Positions 32,571 to 42,638 of a DNA stretch of 64,000 bases are shown piece by piece. Source of the DNA: Pleodorina starrii (taxonomy: Eukaryota > Chlorophyta > Chlorophyceae > Chlamydomonadales > Volvocaceae). The translations under genes and the position numbers were made by a program. The stretch is taken from assembly GCA_030267565.1 (NCBI GenBank), contig BRXU01000008.1, positions 992,001-1,056,000 of the forward strand. The letters are read 5' to 3'. Position 1 is the first letter of the stretch. Every line of letters begins with the position of its first letter. The notes below the pieces were generated by a model. That model ran no database searches, had not been told where the DNA came from, and saw only the letters and a program-made list of their open reading frames with translations.

Positions 32571-35500
32571 CTAGCGGGGTGTGATGATGGCCAGGCGCTG
32601 CGGCACCCCGGATCCCGAGGCGGGCGATGCGTCCACCACCAGGTAGGTGTACTGCCACTGGCCCTGACCGTCCTTGTACATGTCCGCGTTGACCTGCAGC
32701 GGGCAGGCGGGACGGTTATGGGGACCGGGACAGAGGGCCGGACAGTGACGCAGCTGCTGCATGAGTTCTGCGGCCTGCGATTGCGGCTGTGAGTGGCGAG
32801 GACCTGAGGAGAGGGAAGCGCGGACTCGACCAGCGGCGGCTGCGGTTGAGGTCGGGTGTTGGGTCTGCTTGTGGTGATGCACAGGCGCCGCGCGGCGCCG
32901 ACCCGGCAGCGCACGGCACCACCGGGTAGGGTATACGGGTTGTCGCAGGCTGGAACCAGGTCTTGTGTGTACCGGGCCCACTGCCGGGGCGGATGTGGCC
33001 CCCAACGCCTGCCGCTGCTTCTTGCAGGCTGCCACGACTACCATACACGCCTGAGGTCCCGATGCGTCTGCCCTGCCCTAGCCATCACCGCGCTTCCCTG
33101 CTCGCGCTCGTCTCGGCCCAGGCCCACTAGTTCTGTATCCCTGCCCCTGCCCCCACCCGCTCCCGGCTCCTACCATGCCGGTCCCGCTGGGCCCCCGGAT
33201 GTAGAACTGGATCTGGGGGTCGACAAAAGGGGCGATGGAAATAAGCACACGTCACGAGGGCAGGGCGGGGTGAAAAAGGATGAGGGCGCAGTGATGCCTC
33301 GGGGCAGCGAGGCACCGCTGCCTCCCTGCCGCCTGTTGATCTTTACAAAGATGAGATCAACAGGCAGCGGCATGCACCAAGCGACACTATCGCGGCAGCA
33401 GGGCTACAAAGCTGCAAGGCTGTAAGGGGTGGTGGTGTCTCATCATCAGCATCGGCTGCGCCAAGCGCGCAGCAACAGCAGCAGCAGCAGTAGCAGCAGC
33501 AGCAATGGCTGCTGCTGTCAAAAGCTGCCGTGGTCGGGTTGGCGCAGATCGCTTTGTTTCAGTCGTACACCGTCATCGGTCCGTCAGTAGTGGTAGGCGC
33601 CATCGCTACGGTCTCATAAAAGATAAAGGCGCGATCGCAATCAAACCGCTTTCTGGTCTGGAGTGCCGTGCGCTGAATGTGAGAGGCTCCGAAACGTTTG
33701 TAGCTTAACCCGCCCGCCTGCCCCGCAAGCTCACCCGCACGTGCTCCACGCCGTTGGCATCCTTGTAGATCTGATGCGGGATCTGCTGCCGGGCCACGCG
33801 GCTCTCAGAGTTGGTGCCCCAGGCTGCGAAGGCAACATGCGATGAGGATGAGGCGGACGAGGCCGGGACGGGCCGGCTTGAAAGCATGGAGGCCAAGCGG
33901 TCAACGCTACCGCCCTACAAACCAGGGCTAATCGCGCATGTCATTCCTTCGCATTCTTCGTATACGGTCCTGGGGCCACTCTCCACTGTCGTTTCCTACC
34001 AGAAGAGCATTCATTCCCCATTGCTTTTCTCAGCCATGAGCCCCAGCACTCACAGCGCGGGCCAGCAGCCCATCACGACGGGCCAAGCTGCTGGCCCCCG
34101 TTGGCTCTTACGTCTAAACTCTTCCCAAGTAGGCAGCCCGCTGTGACAACCACAAAACAAGCGCACGCCGGGTCACCCACCCCGGATGTCGTCCGCTCCG
34201 CCGATGCGCACGGTGATGCGCGGGTCGTGTTTGAGTCGCTCCAGGGTGTGGTTGAAGCAGGTGATGGCGGTGGGCTCGAAGATGAGGGACGTCAGCACGT
34301 GGTACAGCACGAACGCAAGCACCTGGGGGCGGGGCGGGGGGCGGGGCGGGGACGGGGGGCGGGGACGGGGAGGGGGGCGTGGCGTGGCGTGGCGGGGCGG
34401 CGCGGGGGCAAGTGTGAGGACAGTACAAGCTGGCGGGGATGGGGCGAGTATCTGAGTAAGAGATCAGTCCGGGATGGCAACCTGACCGGCCGAACGGGAG
34501 GCATCGAAAATACCGGTACTACGAGGACAAAGCCAAAGCCGCGCCGTCAGGGCAGGTGTTGGGAGGCTGTGAGCAGGCGGTTCAGTGCTGTGAGCCTGCT
34601 CGGCCGTATCGCGGTTGCCCGTCAGGAGCTTCTGCGGTGATGGGCAACCGCGACACGGCCGAGCGGGGTGCAGCATTGCCCACACGACGGTGTGCCTCAC
34701 ATCCGCCGGGTCTATCGGTTCCAGCTGGTCATCGGTTCGCTTCGCTGGCTGTCTGTGACGGGACCCCTACGGACCCACGGGTCACTAATCGGCTCAGCTC
34801 GGCCCTTATTAACGCGCCCACCCCAACCCCGGCGGGTTCCCTGCCGGCAATCCAACCCACGCTTGACGAATTTGCATACCGGTACACTCGTCAACCCCTG
34901 GGCGCCCACGGACCCACCCCGAACGCCGCCAGGATGATGAGCGTGTAGCTGGTGCCCTCCACAACCCCCACCGGCCGCTGAGGGATCTTGTCCGTGATGG
35001 CGTCTATCTTCTCTTGGGTCAGCTCCAGGGAGTCGTACGACTGAGGTGTACGGCAGTAGGGTACGGCACGACGGAGAGGGACAAAGCCACGGCCAGGTGA
35101 GCACGAGCGGGGGCGGTATTGCGGCGGGCCGAGGGACGGCGGGGAGCGCCGGAGCCTGCTCAGCGCGTGTGTGTGTGTTTGTGTGAGGGCAAAGGCGCGG
35201 GCTGCCGTCTGTAGGCAGGGGGGCAGAGGCGGAGGCGCCAGACGCCGGGCGCTGCACGTTTCGATGCCTGAGCAAACCCGCGCGGCCTGCCTGTCACGCG
35301 GGTCAGCGGGGCGCAGCAGGCGTGCTGTCGCAGGCGGGTGAGGGACTCTGCGGTCCCGGCGCGGGGCCTGGTCCGCGTCCGCGTCCGCGATCGTTTGGAT
35401 GGTGTAAAGTGCCACAGCCGACGCCGGCAATGCGCGAGACCAGCGCCACGCAGCCTGACAACACCGAGTGCCAGGGTCGGCCCGCATCGTTATGCCATGG

Positions 35501-36201
35501 CCGTACCTCACCAGCGAAGGGAGAGAGCGGGGTAGGGTTGGCGCGATGGGCTGTGTGGCTAACGCCCTTCACCAAACGCCTCCGTGTGTGCGGCCGCCTC
35601 CGTAATGAAGGCAACGACCGGCACATGTGCCCGCCAGTGGCAGGTCCCGCTGGGGCGTACGAGAGTCGCACGGAGGCGGGGGCAGTGGCGCCACAGCACC
35701 CCCCCTGGCTACCGGGCCCGGCAGGCCGCCTGGAGCAAGCCGACACACGGAGCCAGCCCCCCGCACCTGCTCCTTTGGCTGCTTGGGCTGCTCCTGGGCG
35801 TTCGCCGCGGCCGCGTAATGCCGCAGTCCCTGTAGCCCCGTCCCCTGGTTCGACTGCATTACAAGCCGACAACTGCAATCACCTGGACGACCAGTGCACA
35901 CCATTCAAGAGCAAGTTCTCACCGCAAGATGCTGAGCCAACCAGAGCAGCCGCGCTTGCGAGACCAGCGCGGTGCCCGCAATTTGCTGCTGGTGTTGAAC
36001 CACGTGCCGTAGCACCTCACCGATACACGCTAGTTGCCGCTGCGGGCATTGCGACAGGCCGCCGAACCCCGTGCGCGTAACCAAACTGCGCTCGCCTTGC
36101 CGAAGCGCACGAAGGACAATGTTACATGTCGAGAGATCTTCATGTAAAGCTAGGGCATTTTTGAGCAAGAGCGGGACGCGAGTTCTCGCGCTTTGCATCA
36201 C
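32571..36201 (-). CDS. TIM21: Mitochondrial inner-membrane translocase subunit TIM21
   Basis: Subunit of the TIM23 presequence translocase; its intermembrane-space domain contacts the TOM complex and respiratory supercomplexes. Seven exons join in phase: 36021-36201, 35767-35882, 34918-35040, 34181-34322, 33735-33823, 33174-33212, 32571-32693, giving 270 residues. The N-terminus (SARTRVPLLLKNALALHEDL) fits a mitochondrial presequence. A single membrane span covers the exon 3/4 junction (TSYTLIILAAFGVLAFVLYH). The soluble domain follows: FNHTLERLKHDPRITVRIGG; SESRVARQQIPHQIYKDANG; VEHVRIQFYIRGPSGTG; VNADMYKDGQGQWQYTYLVV; and a final LAIITPR. IQFYIRG, then VNADM and the YLVVD strand, is characteristic of the Tim21 fold. 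A second Met at 36198 is an alternative start. Confidence 0.85.
33470..33530 (+). repeat. CAG/CTG microsatellite in a TIM21 intron
   Basis: Interrupted run of CAG and AGC units followed by GCTGCTGCTG. It lies in the intron between the exons at 33735-33823 and 33174-33212. Likely length-polymorphic. Confidence 0.7.
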
Positions 36202-36742
36202 TACAAATTACAAAGATCAGAAGGTTACGACTCCAAGACTGGGTTGGATATTGAGTACCGGCAATGTATTATACGAAAATAATTTTGCCGATAATGGTGG
36301 GCACATGCACGATGCCGACACCTTCCGACGCCACGAACCCGCGATGACCGACCATCAAATAATCAGCGCCCCGGGTTCACCACCAAAGGCGTCCTGCCTA
36401 ATACAGCACTCATATTCGTTTTCATGGCTCAGCGGCTTGTCAACTTCCATTCGTTCAAGTACCGTAAACCCACGTCTACCCAGCCCTGACTGACCAGAAG
36501 TGTGGGCACAGGTGCGCTTGGTGTCCCAAGGGCAAATGAGTCGCTCCAATCCACACCGGCTGCCCCAAGCCAGCTCGGGAAAGACAACAAGGTCCATGAG
36601 ACTAAGAGGCAGGTGGCTCTCCTGCCCAAACTTCGTAGCAATATCGAGTAAATACCTCGTTGTACGGCAACCGTGTACGGCAAAACCGCACGCACGACGC
36701 AATTCCGCTTTCTTCCTCCCAGCTGCTTTTCAGGCACCGCCC

Positions 36743-38017
36743 TCACCGGCCGCCAACCACTGCCCGCCCGATGCGGTACACCTGCGATGGCAGGCAGACC
36801 GGCAGAGGCAGCATCAATGTCAGGACCCGAACATCCTGGCCAATTGTAACGGCAATGCATGCACTTGGCACGCTGCCCCAGGACGGCAACCGCTAACCCC
36901 CGCCATACAGCACCGCAATGCAGTACCGCACCCTGCGCTTTTACCTTGCCCAACACGTATAGAACCGTGAACATCAGGAGGGCAAACAGGATCAGGTAGA
37001 GCATATGGTTGCTCCGCGCTTGGCGATATGCGATGTTTAACCGCCCCATGGCCCGGCGCATGACCAGTTTGGCGCGCTCCATCGTGTCCTCCTGCGTGTG
37101 TATTTAGGGGCAGATTACAAACCCTGCGCAAGCGGCATGGCCGCACGATAATCCCTACCAACCACCTTACCAGAGAGTTGATAAGCTCTCCTTGCTTCTT
37201 CTGCTCATCCTCAATAGCCAACGACAACTGCACAACCAAGGCCAACGGTGACCGGTGAGACAAATCCCCACATAAAGTGGCGCGTGGGCGTGGCGAATAA
37301 AACATACCTGTTTGATCTTTTGGACGTGGCTCCTGAGGCCTTCTACCTCCGAGTCAAAATCGAACTTGCCGACGTTAATCGCTACCTGGTCTTGCGTTTG
37401 CTGGCGCGCGCTAAGACCACCTCTACAGAAATCAGGTAATCAACGTCACAAAACAAAATTGTCCATATCATTTATCATTCGCGGCTTGCCTTGAAGCGTA
37501 GCCGGCCATTATCCGTGCGAGCTGCAGTAAGCAATCCCTCTTGGTACGCAATCAAAACATTATGAAGTCCCAACGCACTGCGGACGCATCGTAGTTGGTG
37601 GGCTCAAGTCGCTTGATTTGCACTAGCGATAGAATAGGACGAGAAACGAAGACCTTGTGGCGAGTCATACAGTGTACATAGTGCATAAATGGACACACAC
37701 GATTTGGTTGATAGGCTACTGTTCGCGATCTGCAAGACACGTCATTGGAAGAATAATCGGCGCGGTCGTACCTGCAGTTAGCAAGTGCTTCCAAATGGTC
37801 GTGCATGATGTTCTTTGTCCGCCGCTGCAAGGGTAAACAGTTGCCATGAATAAAGGATCACATGCTCACGCGATGGCAGCACTGTTTGGGCCTTCGCAGC
37901 TTGCCACAACACTCGTGCCGCGGCCACGTACTGCCGCAGCGCCAGCATGATTGACCCTGATTCAAGCCCATGACTCCCCAGCTGCCAGCCTGAGGGTCCG
38001 TTTCTGTGGCGGTCCTC
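36743..38017 (-). CDS. Bet1/Sft1-like Qc-SNARE (5' end not resolved)
   Basis: Tail-anchored SNARE for vesicle fusion in the ER-Golgi system. Phase-compatible exons: 37932-38017, 37741-37771, 37308-37385, 37171-37227, 36945-37091, 36743-36781. The SNARE motif runs from VAINVGKFDFDSEVEGLRSH through VQKIKQLSLAIEDEQKKQGE to LINSLEDTMERAKLVMRRAM. The Gln of KKQGEL is where Bet1 proteins place the zero-layer Gln. A C-terminal anchor, HMLYLILFALLMFTVLYVLG, is followed by a short lumenal tail (KVYRIGRAVVGGR). The first listed exon has a good acceptor (TTCATTGCAG) and no ATG, so at least one short 5' exon lies upstream, probably between 38030 and 38530. The last exon was selected by phase and stop codon and is less certain. 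Bet1 against Sft1 cannot be separated by eye. Confidence 0.72.
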
Positions 38018-39978
38018 CTGCAATGAATAAAGGGCCTTAGGTTGGGCGCTTCGCCGGCCCTGTCCGGCTGTGCTAGGCTGTGCTCCGCGTGTCTGCTGGG
38101 TGTGCAGCCGGGCCTGGATGGACCGCAGTAGTGCAGGTACAGCGCAGTTGCAAACAGCCGGCCTCAGGACTCAGACCTCTCGCCGAGTTCGGTGTTCAGC
38201 GGTTGGGAACGCGGTCCATCCTCCATCGCAGTCCACCGGGTCCACTGATCCCGTAACATCAAGGGCCCTACGAGCTTGCAGGCGGGCATGCTTGCAAAGT
38301 GGAACGGCGGCGAGGTGGTCCGGAGATGGCGGCAGCGAATACGTTTTCCACACGCCGTCATGCGCGTGAGTGGAGGTGAAGAGCCCAGCGCCAACTGACA
38401 TCAACTCACTTGGGCGTCGTTGCCGCACTGCAAGTCCCAAATCAATGTCCTTCACCTTTTTAGGGCCGCTACCGGTAGTCCTAGTGGTCCCGCATTGTAA
38501 CTCTCGCATCTAGCCCACCATTCACCCATCCATGCGACCTGAATCCCATCAGGCACAGTGGCCGCTGTGGCGTGGGCAGCAAAGTGGCGCTTGCATCCTC
38601 CATCGCCTCACGTTGCCGGGCGCCCATCCGCCGTGGGCTCATCACCGTACATCACGTCGGAGCTGCCACCGGCGCGAGTATTAAGCGCGGCAGTTTGCGT
38701 CGCTGGGACATCGCGGGTACGTACACTGGCATTATCTGCCGTAGCGCGGGTTGCCCATGCGCACCGCGCAACAGGCCCAGCGTCAGGACGCCCGACCTGC
38801 TGCACGTATCAGGCTCGCCCGAGATGGCCCCACGGCATGTCCCGGCTCCCTGCCGCCAGGATATTACAGGCAATATGATGCACCAAGCCAGGACGTCAGG
38901 AAGGCGAGCCGCTAGAGCAACGCGGCAGGGTCCCCCGATCCGCCCCTGGCAGGCAGGCATAGGCGCTCAGGAGCACGGCCGCTTATGGGTGCCCTCAGCT
39001 TGGCAACGGGCATGGCGGCCCAAGGTACTTTCCCTTTGCACGGCGCAGGCCGCCCGACACGCGACGCGCCCAACCAAGGGTCAGCCCTCCGCAGAGGTGG
39101 CGATCCGAGGTGGCTCGCATGGAACGGCAGGTCACCCGGCACACAAGCGCCGCCAGTCACCTCAAGAACACACAAAGCACAGCCCGACCCCACATGCTAA
39201 TCCACTCGGCGCCCGGGCAAGCAACGATTGTGTGTACCACCCTTACATACAAGAGCAGGGTTCGGGAGGGGCACACGGCCAACGAAAGTTGCAGCAGTGA
39301 AGGGTCCTCTCTGACCCTGCCCCTAGCAACTGTGTCGACTAACCCGGAGGGGTCCCGTTGCATGCTATGCCGCTTCACCAAACCGCAGGGTAAGGTAATG
39401 CGCCCGCGGTGACCGCATTCCGCCTCTTCAGCACGGCTCTGGCGTTCGCCGCAACACCCACACAGCTTCCCCATTGTTCTCAAAAGTACATGGCGCAGCG
39501 GACTCCCTTTCTCCACGCAAAGCAAGGTGCGCTCTGCCGCCTAGCCCTGCCCGTCCAAATGCGGTGACCCCGAACGCATGCCGGAAGGCTTGCTTGACTC
39601 AATCCAGCGCGCTGCCAAGCAACTGCCGTCCCTGCACCACCTCACATGTCATCCTCAACCTGGGTCGAAACCATACCGGCAGCCGCGGGAGAGATTCCAC
39701 CGTCTCTGTCCCTCCGAGTCTTACGTCGGCGGCTGCCTTATCCGACCCGCCCTCGTGACCGTTTCGATGCCTGCGGTCCCCTAACGCAGATCCTCTGCGC
39801 CCCACACTATCCCTACGCCCGTTGCAGTCCCCTAACGCAGATCCTCTGCGCCCCACATTATCCCTACGCCCGTTGAACATCCCAGAAGCTGAATCCCCTG
39901 GCCGCGGCGTCGCCCTATGGCGCAGCTCCAGAGCCCGGCTCCCATCCCCCGCTGTTCCAGATGACGACGCGGCGATCG
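38018..39978. other. Region between the SNARE gene and RPB5
   Basis: Should contain the SNARE promoter and first exon, and the RPB5 3' untranslated region. A 242-residue plus-strand frame (38572-39300) lacks recognisable features and is probably chance. About 39777-39878 holds two tandem copies of a roughly 51-bp unit that includes CTAACGCAGATCCTCTGCG. Confidence 0.35.
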
Positions 39979-42153
39979 TCAGACGCAGAAGCGGTAGGTG
40001 ACGTAGCGCCCAGCGGTCTCACTGGGCCTCACGATCCTGACCACCTGGCCGCGCTGGAGGCCGAGATAGCGAGCAACCGCATCGGAGGCCTGTGGGCGCA
40101 AGGTAGTTGTGCACGATCAGCGAGTCACTTGGCCTGCCTCGAGACACTACGGACGAGTCCGGAAGGGAGTCATGTGTGAAGGGCCCCGGGGCGGAATTGC
40201 GGTGTGTGCTGTAAAGCTGTGCTGGACTGCTGGGTCAACTCAACCCCAGCTGCGCTGGAATCGGCAGGCAAGCGCAACAAAAGCAGCCCAGCCCCCTAAT
40301 CCCCTGCCACATACCCTACCCGGCTACTAACTCCTACTCCTTACCATACAACGACTTACCACTCTCACTCCTACGTAGCACCGGAAGCTCTAGGTAGTAT
40401 TTACATCCCACCGGAAGTTCTAGGTACTTTTTACGTCCCACCGGAAGTTCTAGGTACTTTTTACGTCCCACATTCGCCTGGTCACCTTCGTCGCCTTCAT
40501 GGCGTTATACGCCGTCGTCACCATCGCCACTCTGGTATTGCTTTTGGATTGCTGTCATCTTCCTAGTCAGCCAGTCAGCTTGCCTATTGGACTGTTGTTG
40601 TTCTTGACCCCAGTCATGCACCCTCTCCAGGCCCATCTGCATTCCCAGTCAGCCTCCTAAGAGCCCTCCTTACCAACTCCATGACCCCTTGATCATGACT
40701 CCCTGCCCCCTTCGCACGCCCCGTCCCCTACTCCCACCCGGGACAACTGTTCCACCGCGGCTGCGGTTTCATCTGCGGTTACAACCCCGCCTACCCAGCT
40801 GTCCTGAGCCCCACTGACCCACCTGGATGCGCGGCAGCTGCGTCTCCTTAATCTTGTACCGGTCCAACAACGTCCGCTTCTCCTCGGGGCTGAGGATGCG
40901 GTGCTCCGGAACCAGGATGTGCTCCGTAATATTGACCAGCAGCTCGCTTTCCAAAAAGTGCTCGATTTGGTACTTGGGCCGCATGTCCTCCAGGGCACTC
41001 TTGGCGAAAGGCGTGAACTTTACGGCGGTCACCATAACCGCCCGATTCACCTTCTCGTCCTTCATGCGCTCCGCCAGCAGCTGCGGCGTGTTTGGGGGAA
41101 GATGTGGTGTGTTAATGGGGAGAGGAGGGGTTGGGTACAGGGGCAGTGGGGCACGGTGGGTGGCGAAGACGTGGTGTGTTAATGGGGAGAGGTGGGGCTG
41201 GGTACAGGGGCAGTGGGGCACGGTGGGTGGCGAAGACGTGGTGTGTTAATGGGGAGAGGTGGGGCTGGGTACAGGGGCAGTGGGGCACGGTGGGTGGCGA
41301 AGACGTGGTGTGTTAATGGGGAGAGGTGGGGCTGGGTACAGGGGCAGTGGGGCACGGTGGGTGGCGAAGACGTGGTGTGTTAATGGGGAGAGATTGAGTT
41401 AGGAACAGGGGCAGTGGGGCACGGTGGGTGGCGAAGACGTGGTGTGTTAATGGGGAGAGATGAGGTTGGGTACAGGGGCAGTGGGGCACGGTGGGTGTCG
41501 AAGATGTGGTGTGTTAATGGGGAGAGATGAGGTTGGGTACAGGGGCAGTGGGGCACGGTGGGTTGCCGCGGCGGGGGCGCGTGGTAAAGGTGCGACCGAG
41601 GTGCGACCGCCCCCATCCCCCTTGGGGCCAGGCATATTGGCGCGCCCACCTTGATTGTTTTGACGCCAACCTTCTGCTCTTCGGGAAAGAAGACAAAGAC
41701 CTGCATGGATAGTCAGGGGATGGGAAGGCAGCGGTCCAGCCGCCTAAGCCCAGGAGCACGCAGGAGTCTAGCCGCCCTGACGTCTTCACTGGCAGCACGG
41801 CCGATTTGAAGCCACGCTGCAAACGCCCTCGCGGGCACACTTCGGCCCTGACGAGCCACGATCCCTAACGTCTGGCAGCCCCACATAGTGGTCCCGCACA
41901 GAGCTCCGCCGCCGACTCCGCCGCTAGTGCCTGTACGACAAACCATTACCCGCCAGCGACGAACCTGCTCAGTGGGGTCGTCCTGCTTTGGAACCAGGAT
42001 TGTAAGGTCGTCTTTCCGCGGATTCTCGCCAAATCTATCGCGGAACTGGTCCTTTGTCGTGTTAATCTCCTCCTGGCTGACAAGGTAGCCTCTGTCGTTC
42101 AGCATTTGAAGACATGTCCGCCGAACGCGCCACAATCGAGTAAGGTTGTCCAT
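39979..42153 (-). CDS. RPB5: RNA polymerase I/II/III shared subunit RPB5 (RPABC1)
   Basis: Common subunit of all three nuclear RNA polymerases, forming part of the lower jaw near incoming DNA. Four exons join in phase: 41965-42153, 41650-41700, 40823-41080, 39979-40089, giving 202 residues (family about 205-215). The jaw domain reads [20 protein letters not shown], then [20 protein letters not shown] and [13 protein letters not shown]. The C-terminal assembly domain, also found in archaeal RpoH, reads [60 protein letters not shown] and YVTYRFCV. The last exon is short and far from the third, but its fit to the family is unmistakable. Intron 2 carries a 67-bp minisatellite and intron 3 a 31-bp triplication. 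The gene is head-to-head with SPT6. Confidence 0.93.
40378..40475. repeat. Three tandem copies of a 31-bp unit in RPB5 intron 3
   Basis: The unit contains ACCGGAAGTTCTAGGTACTT and ends TTTACGTCCC. The second and third copies are identical; the first has a few substitutions. Confidence 0.8.
41096..41570. repeat. 67-bp minisatellite, about 7 copies, in RPB5 intron 2
   Basis: The unit includes GAAGACGTGGTGTGTTAATG, GGGAGAGGTGGGGCTGGGTA and GGGGCAGTGGGGCACGGTG. Successive GAAGAC starts fall at about 41165, 41232, 41299, 41366, 41433 and 41500, a constant period of 67. The central copies are almost identical; the outer ones diverge (GAGATTGAGTTAGG, GAGATGAGGTTGG). The strand is G-rich on +. Confidence 0.92.
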
Positions 42154-42638
42154 GGCGGGGCGTGCAAGCTTTAATGAAGTCCGGCGCGAAGTCGGCCTAC
42201 CGAAATTAGGCGGCCGACTGGCGGCGCCTAAAGGCTAATCCTATGCAAATAGTTTGTTGGAACACAATGAAAACGATAGTGCGAGAAAAGCGCAGCCCCG
42301 GAAACGCCAAAGGGACGTTCAAGGCGAAAATAGGTCGCTGGTCGTCGAACAATCAATTTTCGCTGTGTATTAAAAAGCTTCAAAAGCAGCTTGTTTATTT
42401 TATAATGTATACAAGGCTAAGGTTTGGACCCGCGGAGCTCGTTTCATGGACCCGGACTGCATTTCGCAGCAACATACATTCCACGGCACGACAGGTCTTT
42501 CGGTCGTCATGGTAACCGTTTTGTTCACTCGCTGCTGCACTCTACTTAGATAACTATGGACGTGAACCGCTGAACACTTAAGAAAGATCTTACAGGGAAA
42601 TGCCCTCCTAGGTCCCGAGCTTTCCTTCAGCTGGAAAC
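42154..42638. promoter_or_regulatory. Divergent promoter region, RPB5 / SPT6
   Basis: The 485-bp interval between the two start codons is AT-richer than either gene. It contains no ORF of note and must serve both transcription units. No specific element is claimed. Confidence 0.6.

Noticed and set aside
38572..39300. Plus-strand ORF of 242 residues
   Set aside because: Arg/Ala/Pro-rich with no domain, and lies in the 3' region of RPB5; length alone is not support at this GC content.
41096..41570. Regular repeats resembling a CRISPR array
   Set aside because: The 67-bp units are contiguous with no unique spacers, G-rich, inside a spliced eukaryotic gene.
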